A stretch of 64,000 bases of DNA from Rhizobium esperanzae (GTDB lineage Bacteria > Pseudomonadota > Alphaproteobacteria > Rhizobiales > Rhizobiaceae), in contig NZ_MXPU01000001.1 of NCBI RefSeq assembly GCF_002204185.1, forward strand, positions 186,001-250,000. The letters run 5' to 3'. A program made the translations under genes and the position numbers. Shown in pieces: positions 36,807-46,741 of the stretch (its first letter is position 1; the number at the start of each line of letters is the position of its first letter). The notes beneath the pieces were generated by a model. That model had not been told where the DNA came from. It did not search any database and was given only the letters and a program-made list of their open reading frames with translations.

Positions 36807-37685
36807 CTATATCTGGCTTCCACTGCGGCGACAGTGTTGATTTTTCAGATCGGTATTGGCTTCATGAGCGGCGACTGTGTTCAGGAACCGGTCGAGCATC
36901 GAGTTGAAGCTCTCCGGCTTCTCCCAGAAGGGCGCGTGTCCAGCCCCTTCTATTACATGCGCTTTGCCTTCGAAGAGCAACTGGATGTTCAGGCCCGAAA
37001 AATAGCTGAGTTTGACAAAGGGGTCATAAAATCCATTCACAAAAGCAATGGGTATATCAGCCTGTTCGACGGTGCGGCGCTGATCCACCCCCTGCCCCCG
37101 CAACATTGCGCGAGAAAAAACGCTCCTTAGTCTCCCGTCCGCGCGCGCTATGGCATCGCGAAAGGAGGGGTTACTCGTGTCTCCAAAGCAAAGAGACTGA
37201 AACCGCTCCACATCACGCGATGTAAAGTTCTCTTTTGATGCCAGAAGAATATCAAATGATGGATGGAATCCCCGCAGCATTCCGAGGAGACCGCTGTGGA
37301 TCGGTGGCGTGCCGCACAACATCAGGCCCGAAATGCCGTTGCTGCTGCCCGCCATCTGAATCGCGACGTGACCGCCAAGCGACCATCCCAGCACGGGAAA
37401 GCGATGAAGTCCCAGGCGGGCTGCCACCTCTCCTATGCAATCGGCAAGACCGGTGACGGTGTAAGTTGACTGCGGATCTCTAGCGTCGCTCGATTCGCCA
37501 TGTCCCGGAAGATCGAGCGCAATCAGACGCCAATTCCGGGACAAATGGCTGTGTAGTTGCTGTGAAAAGACCGTCCGTGAGCTGCCCGAACCGTGTATCA
37601 TAACCAGTGGTGCAGCGCCATCAATAGTGTCACTGATGCGCACAGCGCCGTGGCTGGTGTCGATTGTACAGTGAAATATGTCCAT
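36807..37685 (-). CDS. Alpha/beta hydrolase
   Basis: A 292-residue alpha/beta-hydrolase-fold protein. The oxyanion region is VMIHGSGSSRTVF, the nucleophile elbow GWSLGG has Ser102, the acid is probably Asp in NGFYDPF, and the His is in EGAGHAPFWEKPESF. No signal peptide is seen, so it acts in the cytosol; substrate unknown. The base composition is visibly less GC-rich than in flanking genes, and codon use differs (frequent AAT, TCA, ATA), suggesting acquisition by transfer. Its 3' neighbour is the broken DUF2277 gene. Confidence 0.82.
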   Translation of the reverse strand: MDIFHCTIDTSHGAVRISDTIDGAAPLVMIHGSGSSRTVFSQQLHSHLSRNWRLIALDLPGHGESSDARDPQSTYTVTGLADCIGEVAARLGLHRFPVLGWSLGGHVAIQMAGSSNGISGLMLCGTPPIHSGLLGMLRGFHPSFDILLASKENFTSRDVERFQSLCFGDTSNPSFRDAIARADGRLRSVFSRAMLRGQGVDQRRTVEQADIPIAFVNGFYDPFVKLSYFSGLNIQLLFEGKAHVIEGAGHAPFWEKPESFNSMLDRFLNTVAAHEANTDLKNQHCRRSGSQI

Positions 37686-37898
37686 AAGCTGCGACCCCTA
37701 ACGCGCAGCCAAAGTCTTGCACGAAAATATCTATGGCAGGTGCATGATCATCGTAAACCAGATCTGAACCAGGTCGTGCAATCACGACACGTTTCGGTGC
37801 GGTTACGCATCAATACACAATCATTTGCCTTGGCGTTGTATACGGGTTAGGTCTGTCGCAGCAGCAATTGCAAGCAACCTTTCAAGGTGGACATCACG

Positions 37899-38453
37899 AT
37901 GCAATTTCTTCTGGACTTTGTTATTTCGATCACCAGCCTGAGTGTCGTCGGGTTCTACGCGTGGTCGTTGCGAGGCCACTTCAACTCGCCGAAGATGGAA
38001 GCCGGAGCAAAGCTGATCACCGTCGTCGTCATCGCGACGACGGCGTTTTTCCTGTACCTGGTTTGGTCCCGGACGCAGATGCTATGGGTACAGGTAGTCG
38101 GACTGGGGTTTGAAATCGGGTCGGCGGGCTTGTTCTGGTGGGCGGTGTCGGCGTCGCGAGAGGCCAGGTTGCGCTTTGTGTTCACCCTCGATCACCCAGA
38201 TAGTCTTGTCACCGACGGTCCCTATCGCTACCTGCGGCACCCTTTTTACACGTCCTACCTGCTCTTCTGGTCGGGATGGGCGCTGGCATCTTGGTCGATA
38301 TGGTCGATCCTGCCGGTCTTATTTTTTACGGTTGTCTACGTGATTGCAGCCCGCAACGAGGAGAGGAAATTCGCCCTATCACCGCTGGCATCCGAATATG
38401 AAGCCTATCGGCGCAAGACGGGCTTGCTGACGCCGTGGTTCGATTGGCGATAA
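37899..38453 (+). CDS. Isoprenylcysteine carboxyl methyltransferase (ICMT)-like membrane protein
   Basis: A 184-residue membrane protein with about four or five helices and the ICMT/PEMT-type signature GPYRYLRHPFYTSYLLFW, followed by IAARNEERKF and a final YEAYRRKTG. It is presumably a SAM-dependent methyltransferase; bacterial members act on unknown small or lipid substrates. The ATG at 37899 has AAGGTGG 8 bases upstream; the GTG within that site (37887) is less likely. Confidence 0.82.
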   Translation: MQFLLDFVISITSLSVVGFYAWSLRGHFNSPKMEAGAKLITVVVIATTAFFLYLVWSRTQMLWVQVVGLGFEIGSAGLFWWAVSASREARLRFVFTLDHPDSLVTDGPYRYLRHPFYTSYLLFWSGWALASWSIWSILPVLFFTVVYVIAARNEERKFALSPLASEYEAYRRKTGLLTPWFDWR

Positions 38454-38540
38454 TGTCGCGACATCCCTCCCGACCGCAGCGAAAACGAATAGAGCGACCG
38501 TGCACCGCAAGCAGTGAAACGTAGCAGACAGTCTTGACGG

Positions 38541-38798
38541 TCAGTGCAGGCTGACCGTCTTCAATTCGTCCTCGGCAGCCTTGAAGAAGGTGCTGGAGCG
38601 GTTGTCCGTCAGGAGAATCGGCGTGCCGTCGGCGCCGAACAGCGCCCAGAGATCGACGTTCGGATCGATATCCGGCGCCTCGGGGAAACACTTGGCGACC
38701 TCTTCGGTGCGCATTTTTCTGATATAGGCGACCTCGCCGTTGCCGATGTGGGCAAGCTCGGATTTGGTCAAGTGAGACGTGGCTTCTTTCATCAACAT
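38541..38798 (-). CDS. DUF1150 family protein
   Basis: An 85-residue protein of the alphaproteobacterial DUF1150 family, with the typical body HIGNGEVAYIRKM and LWALFGADGTPILLTDNR. Function is unknown. It lies 47 bases downstream of hsp20 on the same strand; the hsp20-DUF1150 pair recurs in Rhizobiales, so a heat-shock link is plausible. ATG 38798 has GGAGGA 7 bases upstream; a second ATG follows two codons later. Confidence 0.83.
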   Translation of the reverse strand: MLMKEATSHLTKSELAHIGNGEVAYIRKMRTEEVAKCFPEAPDIDPNVDLWALFGADGTPILLTDNRSSTFFKAAEDELKTVSLH

Positions 38799-38845
38799 TC
38801 CTGTTCCTCCGGAAGAAGGGACCAACGGTTCGACAAACCGTTGTG

Positions 38846-39271
38846 CTACTGTGAAACCGAAATGTTAATTTTCTTGACCATGCGCGCAGGTTCCGGCCGA
38901 ATTAGATCGACGGAGAGCAGACCGTTCTTCAGGCCGGCGCCAAGGACCTGCATGCCGTCGGCCAGCACGAAGGTGCGCTGGAACTGGCGAGCGGCGATGC
39001 CGCGATAAAGATAATCCCGCTCGCCCTGCTCCACCTGGCGGCCGCGGATGACAAGCTGATTCTCCTCGGTGGAGACATCAAGCTCCTCCTCGCTGAAACC
39101 GGCAACGGCAAGGGTGATGCGCAGACGCTCGGGCGCGCCGCTGTCGGCGGCGATACGTTCGATATTGTAAGGCGGGTATCCGTCGCTCGCCTTGGAAATG
39201 CGCTCCAGCGTTTTTTCCATGGCGTCGAAGCCCAGAAGCAGAGGGCTGGCGAAAGGGGTAATGCGGCTCAT
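38846..39271 (-). CDS. Small heat shock protein Hsp20 (IbpA-like)
   Basis: A 141-residue alpha-crystallin-domain chaperone. The domain (about residues 35-130) contains APERLRITLAVAGFSEEELDV, VIRGRQ and the GIAARQFQRTFVLADG segment, with the GLKNGLLSVDLIRPEP strand near the end. It is an ATP-independent holdase that binds unfolding proteins. A sigma-32-type promoter is visible at 39338-39366. No ROSE thermometer could be supported in its roughly 60-base leader. Confidence 0.92.
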   Translation of the reverse strand: MSRITPFASPLLLGFDAMEKTLERISKASDGYPPYNIERIAADSGAPERLRITLAVAGFSEEELDVSTEENQLVIRGRQVEQGERDYLYRGIAARQFQRTFVLADGMQVLGAGLKNGLLSVDLIRPEPARMVKKINISVSQ

Positions 39272-39337
39272 CTCTTTTCAAGTCCTTGATGCAAGCGACC
39301 ATCCCGGACCTAAAAGTGCAGCATCCGGATGCCGCTA

Positions 39338-39366
39338 ATATGGGGGCATGATCACGGCGCTGCAAG
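39338..39366 (-). promoter_or_regulatory. RpoH (sigma-32)-type promoter of hsp20
   Basis: Read on the minus strand: CTTGCAG (39366-39360), a 14-base spacer, then CCCCATAT (39345-39338). This closely matches the CTTGAAA-N13/14-CCCCATNT heat-shock consensus and sits about 67 bases before the hsp20 start codon. Confidence 0.65.
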
Positions 39367-39551
39367 GCGCGCGCGATCCTCCCGATTTAAACATCTGCTA
39401 CTTTTCGAACGGCGGCGCCTGCCTCCTTGCTTGACAAAGGACCTGCTGCCTCGCATCAAAACATGCCCGCGCGGAATGTGCCGATTTGTGACGGGAAATG
39501 AAGAGATGGTGTCTGCCGGGACAACGGCATGCCGAGAACGGGACGATTGAA

Positions 39552-40496
39552 ATGGCAAGCGCGAGAAAGATCATCATCGACACGGATCCCGGCCAGGATG
39601 ACGCGGCCGCCATCATGCTGGCTTTCGGCAGCCCGGGTGAGCTCGAGGTGCTGGGGATCACGACGGTCGCCGGCAACGTGCCGCTGTCTCTCACCAGCCG
39701 CAACGCGCGCATCGTCTGCGAGCTCTGCGGCCGCACGGATGTGAAGGTTTTCGCTGGCGCCGACAAGCCGATCGCCCGCAAGCTGGTGACGGCAGAACAT
39801 GTGCACGGCAAGACCGGCCTCGACGGCCCTGTTCTGCCCGAACCGACGATGGCGCTGCAACCCGGCCATTCTGTCGATTTCATCATCGAGACGCTGCGCC
39901 GCGAGCCGGAAGGCACGGTGACGCTCTGCACGCTCGGGCCGCTCACCAATATCGGCATGGCCTTTGAGAAAGCGCCCGACATCATCCCCCGCATTCGCGA
40001 GCTGGTCATGATGGGCGGCGGCTTCTTCGAGGGCGGCAATATTACGCCGGCCGCCGAATTCAACATCTATGTCGATCCCGAGGCGGCCGACATCGTCTTC
40101 CGCTCGGGGGTTCCGATCGTGATGATGCCGCTTGACGTGACGCACCAGCTGCTGACCCGCAAGGACCGCGTCAAACGCATGGCTGAGATCGGCACGGCGC
40201 CTGTTAAGGCCATGGTCGAAATGTTGGAATTCTTCGAACGCTTCGATATCGAGAAATACGGCTCCGATGGCGGGCCGCTACACGACCCGACGGTCGTCGC
40301 CTATCTGCTGAAGCCGGAACTTTTCCAGGGCCGGGACTGCAATGTCGAGATCGAGGTTCGGTCGGAACTTACCGCCGGCATGACCGTCGTCGACTGGTGG
40401 CATGTGACCGACCGCAAGCGCAACGCCAAGGTGATGCGCACCGTCGATGCGGACGGCTTCTTCGATCTCCTGATCGAGCGCTTCGCCCGCATCTGA
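39552..40496 (+). CDS. Nucleoside hydrolase (IunH family)
   Basis: A 314-residue inosine-uridine-type nucleoside N-ribohydrolase. The Ca2+-binding aspartate cluster IIIDTDPGQDDAAAIM is at residues 7-22, and the C-terminal LHDPTVVAYLL supplies the distal metal ligand and catalytic region. It splits nucleosides to ribose and base for salvage. The ATG at 39552 follows a GAAA-rich leader; the in-frame ATG at 39498 adds residues with no family match. Confidence 0.92.
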   Translation: MASARKIIIDTDPGQDDAAAIMLAFGSPGELEVLGITTVAGNVPLSLTSRNARIVCELCGRTDVKVFAGADKPIARKLVTAEHVHGKTGLDGPVLPEPTMALQPGHSVDFIIETLRREPEGTVTLCTLGPLTNIGMAFEKAPDIIPRIRELVMMGGGFFEGGNITPAAEFNIYVDPEAADIVFRSGVPIVMMPLDVTHQLLTRKDRVKRMAEIGTAPVKAMVEMLEFFERFDIEKYGSDGGPLHDPTVVAYLLKPELFQGRDCNVEIEVRSELTAGMTVVDWWHVTDRKRNAKVMRTVDADGFFDLLIERFARI

Positions 40497-40529
40497 TTAT
40501 TCTTTCCTTCTCCGAAGAGCGAAACGACC

Positions 40530-41165
40530 TCAGGCGTCCTTCTCGTCGAAGACGGAATTGGCTTCGGCCTCGACCGGTTTCGGGCCGCCCTTGGCGACGC
40601 CGACCATGGCCGGGCGCAGGACGCGCTCGCCGATGGTGAAGCCGGCCTGCACGACCTGAACGACGGTATTGTTCGGCACTTCGGAGTTCGGCACTTCGAA
40701 CATTGCCTGATGGAAATTCGGATCGAATTTCTGGCCGACCGGCTCCAGCTTGCGAACGCCGTGTCGCTCCAACGCCGAGAGCATCGAGCGCTCGGTCATT
40801 TCCACACCTTCGATCAGCGTGGTGAGGCCGGCGTCGGCCGTGGCTTTGGCCTCCGGAGAGATGGCGTCCAGCGCCCGGCGCAAATTGTCCGAGACGGCGA
40901 GCATGTCGCGAGCGAAACCGGCGACGGAATAGGATTTTGCATCCTTCACCTCGCGCTCGGTGCGACGGCGCAGATTATCCATCTCGGCGGCAAGTCGCAG
41001 ATAGCGGTCACGCAGTTCGGCATTCTCGGCCTTCAGAAGCTCGAGCGGATCCGGCTGCCTGGCCTCCTCCTGCTCGACAGTGGCAGTCTCGACGTTGACG
41101 GCAGCGTCGGCTGCGGCATCGGCCGCAGTTGCGTCAGGTCCGTTTTTCGTCGTTTCATCGGTCAT
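40530..41165 (-). CDS. grpE: Nucleotide exchange factor GrpE
   Basis: A 211-residue GrpE. An acidic, Ala-rich N-terminus (residues 1-40) precedes the long coiled coil ([27 protein letters not shown]) and the C-terminal beta domain with [12 protein letters not shown] and [23 protein letters not shown]. It releases ADP from DnaK and acts as a thermosensor. It lies 111 bases downstream of hrcA, the usual order in alphaproteobacteria. Confidence 0.96.
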   Translation of the reverse strand: MTDETTKNGPDATAADAAADAAVNVETATVEQEEARQPDPLELLKAENAELRDRYLRLAAEMDNLRRRTEREVKDAKSYSVAGFARDMLAVSDNLRRALDAISPEAKATADAGLTTLIEGVEMTERSMLSALERHGVRKLEPVGQKFDPNFHQAMFEVPNSEVPNNTVVQVVQAGFTIGERVLRPAMVGVAKGGPKPVEAEANSVFDEKDA

Positions 41166-41276
41166 GACGGTCTCCGGTTGGTATTTTCAGATGCGCCCGA
41201 TATCGAGGTTTGGCCGGAAAAAATCAAGTCTGCGTGACGAAGAAGCGAAAATTCCGCTGCTTCGTCAGTGATGACG

Positions 41277-42365
41277 TCAAAGCGGATTGCGCGACAGGCG
41301 GGAGACGAGCTGAGCTGTGTAATCCACCATCGGCACGATGCGGGAATAATTGAGCCGCGTCGGGCCGATGACGCCGACAGCGCCGACGATCCGGTCATCA
41401 TCGTCGCGATAGGGCGCGACGATGAGCGACGAGCCGGACAGCGAGAAGAGCTTGTTTTCCGAGCCGATGAAGATGCGCACGCCCGAACCGCTTTCGGCGA
41501 GGTTGAGAAGCTCGATCAGGCTGTCCTTCTTTTCGAGATCGTCGAACAGCATGCGCAGCCGGTCGAGATCTTCGGCGCCGGCGAGGCCTTCGAGCAGGTT
41601 GGCGCGGCCGCGGATGATCAGCTGCGCAGGCTTTCCCTCGTCCGGGCTGCCGGCCCAGACGGCGATGCCGCGCTCGACGAGATCGCGCGAGAGCGCATCG
41701 AGTTCGTGACGGACATCATCCTTCAGCCGGCTTAACTGTTTGCGCAGCTCCGGCAGCGTCTGGCCGGACATGTGCGCATTGAGGAAATTCGCCGCCTCCG
41801 TCAGCTGCGAGGAGGTGACGCCGGCCGGCAGCTCGATGATGCGGTTTTCGACCTGGTCGTGATCGCCGACGAGCACGGCGAGCGCCTTTGTCGGTTCAAG
41901 CCGGATGAACTCGACATGTTTCAGCACCGGATCGCTTTTCGAGGTGATGACGAGGCCGGCCCCGCGCGAGATGCCCGAAAGCATGCGGCTCGCTTCGTTC
42001 ATCATCGATTCCACCGGATTGCCGCCGCTTTCGGCCCGCACCTGGCGATCGATATTGGCGCGCTCCTCGGCGGAGAGATCGCCGATCTGCATGAATGCAT
42101 CGACGAAGAAGCGCAGCCCGATCTGGGTCGGCAGCCGGCCGGCGCTGACATGCGGGGAATAGATGAGACCGAGCTCTTCGAGATCGCTCATGACGTTGCG
42201 CACCGAGGCCGGCGACAGCGACATCGGCAGCAGGCGCGACAGATTGCGCGAGCCGAGCGGCTCGCCGCTTTCGAGATAACCTTCGACGATGCGGCGAAAA
42301 ATTTCCCTGGAGCGCTCGTCCAGTGCAGCAACGGCATCCGAAACCGACGTCGACCTGATGCCCAT
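41277..42365 (-). CDS. hrcA: Heat-inducible transcription repressor HrcA
   Basis: A 362-residue repressor with an N-terminal winged helix (about 15-95: [39 protein letters not shown]), a GAF-like dimerisation domain and an insert. HrcA binds CIRCE elements in front of groESL and is kept active by GroEL. No CIRCE palindrome was found in this window. ATG 42365 was chosen over an upstream in-frame start because the sequence before it holds the promoter. It is divergent from rph. Confidence 0.94.
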   Translation of the reverse strand: MGIRSTSVSDAVAALDERSREIFRRIVEGYLESGEPLGSRNLSRLLPMSLSPASVRNVMSDLEELGLIYSPHVSAGRLPTQIGLRFFVDAFMQIGDLSAEERANIDRQVRAESGGNPVESMMNEASRMLSGISRGAGLVITSKSDPVLKHVEFIRLEPTKALAVLVGDHDQVENRIIELPAGVTSSQLTEAANFLNAHMSGQTLPELRKQLSRLKDDVRHELDALSRDLVERGIAVWAGSPDEGKPAQLIIRGRANLLEGLAGAEDLDRLRMLFDDLEKKDSLIELLNLAESGSGVRIFIGSENKLFSLSGSSLIVAPYRDDDDRIVGAVGVIGPTRLNYSRIVPMVDYTAQLVSRLSRNPL

Positions 42366-42401
42366 GAACCTTTTCAAACCCGCGCTGATGATGCTCCCGA
42401 A

Positions 42402-42430
42402 AATATAGTCAAACTCGCACCCGTGGCAAA
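42402..42430 (-). promoter_or_regulatory. Sigma-70 promoter candidate for hrcA
   Basis: On the minus strand TTTGCC (42430-42425) and TATATT (42407-42402) are separated by 17 bases. The site lies 37 bases before the hrcA start codon, inside the hrcA-rph divergent region. Confidence 0.45.
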
Positions 42431-42491
42431 AGGGAATTTGCAAATGGGCGCCGCCAATCGTAGAAGCGGTCAACAACTCCAGGAGATGAGA

Positions 42492-43211
42492 ATGCGGCCT
42501 TCAGGCAGAAAAACCGACCAGATGCGCAAGGTCTCGTTCGAGCGCAATTTTTCCAAGCATGCGGAAGGCTCCTGCCTGGTGAAATTCGGCGATACGCACG
42601 TGCTTTGCACCGCAAGCCTCGAGGAAAAGACGCCGCCGTGGCTGCGCAACACCGGCAAGGGCTGGGTCACGGCCGAATACGGCATGCTGCCGCGGGCGAC
42701 CGGCGAGCGCATGAAGCGCGAGGCCGCCGCCGGCAAGCAGGGCGGCCGCACCCAGGAAATCCAACGGCTGATCGGCCGGTCGCTGCGCGCCGTCGTCGAC
42801 CTGCAGGCGCTCGGCGAAAAGCAGATCACGCTCGATTGCGACGTCATCCAGGCCGATGGCGGCACACGGACGGCCTCCATCACCGGCGGCTGGATCGCGC
42901 TTTACGACTGCCTGAAATGGATGGAAAGCCGCAACATGATCAAGGTCGACCGGGTCCTGAAGGATCACGTCGCAGCCATCTCCTGCGGCGTGTTCGCCAG
43001 CCAGCCGGTCATCGACCTCGATTATCTCGAGGATTCCTCGGCCGAGACCGATGCGAACTTCGTCATGACCGGCGCGGGCGGCATCGTCGAGATCCAGGGA
43101 ACTGCCGAAGGCACGCCGTTCAGCGAAGAGGAATTCAGCTCGCTGATGCGGCTTGCCAAGAACGGCATCGGCGAACTCGTCGCCCTGCAGAAAGAGGCGA
43201 TTGCGGGATGA
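42492..43211 (+). CDS. rph: Ribonuclease PH
   Basis: A 239-residue phosphorolytic exoribonuclease with [20 protein letters not shown] at the start, the phosphate-binding [20 protein letters not shown] segment including the conserved arginine, and [19 protein letters not shown]. It trims tRNA 3' ends. The long frame upstream of 42492 runs antisense to hrcA and is not real. Its stop overlaps the VOC gene by 4 bases. Confidence 0.96.
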   Translation: MRPSGRKTDQMRKVSFERNFSKHAEGSCLVKFGDTHVLCTASLEEKTPPWLRNTGKGWVTAEYGMLPRATGERMKREAAAGKQGGRTQEIQRLIGRSLRAVVDLQALGEKQITLDCDVIQADGGTRTASITGGWIALYDCLKWMESRNMIKVDRVLKDHVAAISCGVFASQPVIDLDYLEDSSAETDANFVMTGAGGIVEIQGTAEGTPFSEEEFSSLMRLAKNGIGELVALQKEAIAG

Positions 43212-43633
43212 ACGCCATGCTGGAAGGCATGTTGGAAACGGCGCTCTATGCGCGCGATCTCGATCAGGCCGAGACGTTCTACGAGGGCGTTCTCGGGCTT
43301 GAAAAGATCACCCGCGCCGGCAACCGGCATGTCTTCTTCCGCTGTGGGCCAGGCGTTCTCCTCATCTTCAACCCCGAGGAAACGACAAAGCCGCCGGCAC
43401 CCGACGCGCTGCAGGTGCCGCCACACGGCACGACCGGGCAAGGCCATGCCTGTTTCCGGGTATCTGGCCGCAACATAGATGCGATGGCCGAACAGCTGAA
43501 AGCAGCTGGCGTTGCGATCGAATCCGAGGTGCACTGGCCAAATGGCGGCCGCTCGATCTATTTCCGCGACCCTGCCGGCAACAGCCTGGAATGTGCGGAG
43601 GCTAAAATCTGGGGCATCGAACAGGATATTTGA
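43208..43633 (+). CDS. VOC (glyoxalase) family protein
   Basis: A 141-residue VOC protein: [21 protein letters not shown] at the start, HACFRVSG in the second half-module, and [20 protein letters not shown] at the end with the Glu metal ligand. Substrate unknown. It overlaps rph by 4 bases and the next ATG (rdgB) follows its stop directly, so it is translationally coupled on both sides. Confidence 0.87.
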   Translation: MNAMLEGMLETALYARDLDQAETFYEGVLGLEKITRAGNRHVFFRCGPGVLLIFNPEETTKPPAPDALQVPPHGTTGQGHACFRVSGRNIDAMAEQLKAAGVAIESEVHWPNGGRSIYFRDPAGNSLECAEAKIWGIEQDI

Positions 43634-44278
43634 ATGCGCAAGCTCGAAACCAAAACCATCGTCGTCGCCAGCCACAATGCCGGCAAGATCCGCGAGATCC
43701 AGGAATTGATCGGGCCGCTCGGCTTCACCGCCAAATCGGCCGCCGAACTGAATTTCGTCGAACCTGACGAAACCGGCACGAGCTTCGAGGAGAATGCGAC
43801 GATCAAGGCGGTCGCCTCGGCCAATGCCGCCGGCATGCCGGCGCTCTCGGATGATTCCGGCCTGGTGGTCGACGCGCTCGGCGGCGATCCCGGCGTCTAC
43901 ACCGCCAACTGGGCGGAGAAGGCGGACGGAACGCGCGACTTCGACATGGCGATGGCCAAGGTGGAAAAGGCGCTGCAGGACGCCGGCGCTACGACGCCGG
44001 AACAGCGCGGGGCGCGTTTCGTCAGCGTGCTCTGCCTTGCCTGGCCGGACGGGCATACCGAGCTTTTCCGCGGCGAGGTGGAAGGCCATGTCGTCTGGCC
44101 GCCGCGCGGCACCCAAGGCTTCGGCTATGATCCGGTTTTCCAGCCCGAGGGTTATGCCGTCACCTTCGGAGAAATGAGCGGCGAGGAGAAACACGGCTGG
44201 AATGTCGGCAAGCCGCAGGCGCTGTCGCATCGGGCCCGTGCCTTCAAACTTTTCGTCGAAACCTGCCTGGAGGCATAA
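43634..44278 (+). CDS. rdgB: Non-canonical purine NTP pyrophosphatase (RdgB/HAM1)
   Basis: A 214-residue house-cleaning enzyme with [13 protein letters not shown] near the start, the [13 protein letters not shown] catalytic loop, [12 protein letters not shown] and a final [11 protein letters not shown]. It hydrolyses dITP, dXTP and ITP to monophosphates, keeping deaminated purines out of DNA. Rph-RdgB-HemW adjacency is common in proteobacteria. Confidence 0.96.
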   Translation: MRKLETKTIVVASHNAGKIREIQELIGPLGFTAKSAAELNFVEPDETGTSFEENATIKAVASANAAGMPALSDDSGLVVDALGGDPGVYTANWAEKADGTRDFDMAMAKVEKALQDAGATTPEQRGARFVSVLCLAWPDGHTELFRGEVEGHVVWPPRGTQGFGYDPVFQPEGYAVTFGEMSGEEKHGWNVGKPQALSHRARAFKLFVETCLEA

Positions 44279-44287
44279 GATCTGTTC

Positions 44288-45490
44288 GTGGGCAATTTCG
44301 ATACGCCAAGCCTCTCGCGCGACGCTGCGCTGCTGCCCGATACCGGCGAGCCCGGCTTCGGCGTCTATGTGCATTGGCCCTTCTGCGCGGCGAAGTGCCC
44401 CTACTGCGACTTCAACAGTCATGTGCGCCATCAGCCGGTGGATCAGGAGCGCTTTGCATCAGCCTTTCTGAAGGAGATGGCGGCAGTCCGGGCGATGAGC
44501 GGTCCGAAGACGGTGACAAGCATCTTCCTCGGCGGCGGCACGCCGTCGCTGATGAAGCCGGAGACGGTTTCTGCCATTCTCGATGGCATCGCACGGCATT
44601 GGCATGTGCCCGCCGGCATCGAAATCACCATGGAGGCCAACCCTTCGAGCGTCGAGGCCGAACGGTTTCGCGGCTACCGCGCGGCCGGCGTCAACCGGGT
44701 CTCGCTCGGCGTGCAGGCGCTGAACGACGGCGATCTGAAATTCCTCGGCCGGCTGCACGACGTCGCCGACGCGCTGAAGGCGATCCGGCTGGCGCGCGAG
44801 ATCTTCCCGCGCATGTCCTTCGACCTCATCTATGCCCGGCCGGAGCAGACGGTCGATGAATGGGAGAAGGAACTGAAGGAAGCGATCTCCTATGCGGTCG
44901 ACCATCTGTCGCTCTATCAGCTGACCATCGAGGAAGGCACACCCTTCTTCGGTCTGCACAAATCAGGCAAGCTGATCGTGCCGGACGGCGAGCAATCGGC
45001 CTTGCTCTACGAGGCGACACAGGAGATCACGGCGCGTGAAGGCATGCCCGCCTACGAGGTCTCCAATCATGCCCGGCCGGGTGCCGAAAGCCGCCATAAC
45101 CTGACCTACTGGCGTTACGGCGATTATGCCGGCATCGGCCCGGGCGCGCACGGCCGGCTGACGCATGGGCATGAGAAGCTTGCGACGGCGACCGAGCGCA
45201 AGCCGGAAGCCTGGCTCGAGATGGTCGAGCGCGACGGCCATGGCATTCTCGATGAGGAGCGGCTCGGTTTCGAGGAACAGTCGGACGAACTGCTGCTGAT
45301 GGGACTGCGGCTGAGGGAAGGCGTCGATCTCGCCCGCTGGCAGCAGCTTTCGGGCCGTGAGCTCGACCCGAAGCGCGAGGAATTCCTGCTCGAACACAAA
45401 TTCGTCGAGCGGATCGGCAATTCGCGCCTGCGCTGCACGCCATCGGGCATGCTGATCCTCGATTCCGTCGTCGCCGATCTCGCCTGCTGA
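44288..45490 (+). CDS. hemW: Radical SAM heme chaperone HemW
   Basis: A 400-residue radical SAM protein. The cluster motif is WPFCAAKCPYCDFNSH, that is CxxxCxxC followed by F, the HemW pattern in contrast to HemN. SIFLGGGTPSLM and the C-terminal HemN_C domain follow. HemW inserts heme into respiratory enzymes and lacks coproporphyrinogen oxidase activity. The start is GTG at 44288, 9 bases after the rdgB stop. Confidence 0.92.
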   Translation: MGNFDTPSLSRDAALLPDTGEPGFGVYVHWPFCAAKCPYCDFNSHVRHQPVDQERFASAFLKEMAAVRAMSGPKTVTSIFLGGGTPSLMKPETVSAILDGIARHWHVPAGIEITMEANPSSVEAERFRGYRAAGVNRVSLGVQALNDGDLKFLGRLHDVADALKAIRLAREIFPRMSFDLIYARPEQTVDEWEKELKEAISYAVDHLSLYQLTIEEGTPFFGLHKSGKLIVPDGEQSALLYEATQEITAREGMPAYEVSNHARPGAESRHNLTYWRYGDYAGIGPGAHGRLTHGHEKLATATERKPEAWLEMVERDGHGILDEERLGFEEQSDELLLMGLRLREGVDLARWQQLSGRELDPKREEFLLEHKFVERIGNSRLRCTPSGMLILDSVVADLAC

Positions 45491-45551
45491 CATCCAACGA
45501 GGCTGATCCGGGTGCGGCAGCGACATCGCCGTCCGCGCCGGAAAACATGTC

Positions 45552-46634
45552 TCAGCCGTGGCTGGTCGCGCCCGCCTTGAACAGGCTGCCGGTCGGCGTC
45601 TTCAGGAACGCCTCCAGCGGAATGTGCTCCTGGTGCAGGAAGCCGGTCGCCGGCAGGAGGCCGTCGCGGACCATCTCGATGACGGCGACGACAGAGGCCG
45701 AGGTCGTCCAGGCAATTGCCGTGCGGCGCGCGCCGGCAATCTCGATCGGATAATAGGCGCGCACGAATTCCTTGCGGCGCAGGCTGCCATTCTCCGTTCC
45801 CTCGGCCGCGACATGGACATAGACGACATCGTCTTCGACGGGCGGCTTGGCATTGGTCAGGATCTCGCCGGCGAGTGCGCGCTTGTCGCGCATCAAGAGC
45901 TCATGGAAGAAGAAGTTCATCAGCTCCATATGGCCGGGGTAACGCATGGTCTTGTAGTCGAGATTGTCGATCTTGCCGAGCATGGTGTCGCACATGGTGC
46001 CAAGCCCGCCCGAGGTGGTGAAGGCTTCGAGCTTGACGCCGCCGACATAGATGGTCTCATGCCATTCCATCGGCGAGACCAGCTTGCGCACACCGCCCTC
46101 GATGACCTCGCAATCATTCAGATATTCGTTGACGACGCCCTCCGGCGACCAGTTGAAGGCGTAGCCGAGAAGACCCGTGGGATGCTGCGGCAGGGCGCCG
46201 ACGCGCATGCGGATCGAGCGGCAGCGCTCGAAGCCGTCGGCAAGGCTTGCGCCGACGATGCCGACGAAACCCGGCGACAGTCCGCATTGCGGCGCCATCA
46301 GGCCGCGGGCGGTCTTCGACAATTCGATGATGAAATTGGTGGTCGGAACGTCTTCGGTCAGATCGAAATAATGGATGCCGGCAAGATGGGCGGCGCGGGC
46401 CAGTTCGATGTTGAGGTGATAGGGAAGGCAGGAAAGCACCGCCTCCACGGTGGAGAGCAGCTCGCCAATCACCTCAGCGTCGGAAATATCGCCGGTGCGG
46501 CACTTGAAGGGCAGCTCGCCCAGCGGCAATTGCGCATCGACGCCGATGACCTCGAAGCCGCCTTCATGCAACAGCGTCGCCGCCAGCCGTCCGACCTTGC
46601 CCAGGCCGAGAACGGCGATCCTTTTGAAACTCAT
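45552..46634 (-). CDS. Saccharopine dehydrogenase-like oxidoreductase
   Basis: A 360-residue protein with a Rossmann dinucleotide-binding start (KRIAVLGLGKVGRLAATLL), then the CLPYHLNIELARAAHLAGIHYFDLTED segment shared by saccharopine dehydrogenase-like and carboxynorspermidine-type enzymes, and a C-terminal substrate domain beginning near GLSPGFVGIVGASLADGF. It may act in lysine or polyamine metabolism; the precise reaction cannot be fixed. The ATG at 46634 was chosen. It lies downstream of dnaA, past a terminator. Confidence 0.83.
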   Translation of the reverse strand: MSFKRIAVLGLGKVGRLAATLLHEGGFEVIGVDAQLPLGELPFKCRTGDISDAEVIGELLSTVEAVLSCLPYHLNIELARAAHLAGIHYFDLTEDVPTTNFIIELSKTARGLMAPQCGLSPGFVGIVGASLADGFERCRSIRMRVGALPQHPTGLLGYAFNWSPEGVVNEYLNDCEVIEGGVRKLVSPMEWHETIYVGGVKLEAFTTSGGLGTMCDTMLGKIDNLDYKTMRYPGHMELMNFFFHELLMRDKRALAGEILTNAKPPVEDDVVYVHVAAEGTENGSLRRKEFVRAYYPIEIAGARRTAIAWTTSASVVAVIEMVRDGLLPATGFLHQEHIPLEAFLKTPTGSLFKAGATSHG

Positions 46635-46741
46635 GCAAATCCTCCCACGCGCCCGCTTCGGCGCTTTCGTTTTTATCCGATGCGCGTCGCTCAAAATCGG
46701 ACGTGCACGGGATGGCCGGAGGTATAGAATAAAAAGCTTAT

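Noticed and set aside
39272..39337. ROSE RNA thermometer in the hsp20 leader
   Set aside because: The short leader lacks a clear UUGCU-type anti-Shine-Dalgarno strand; a sigma-32 promoter explains heat control without it.
41772..42491. Long N-terminal extension of rph
   Set aside because: The frame runs antisense to hrcA; RNase PH has a conserved start at 42492 with AGGAG upstream.
42366..42491. CIRCE element in the hrcA promoter
   Set aside because: No TTAGCACTC/GAGTGCTAA inverted repeat is present in the region.
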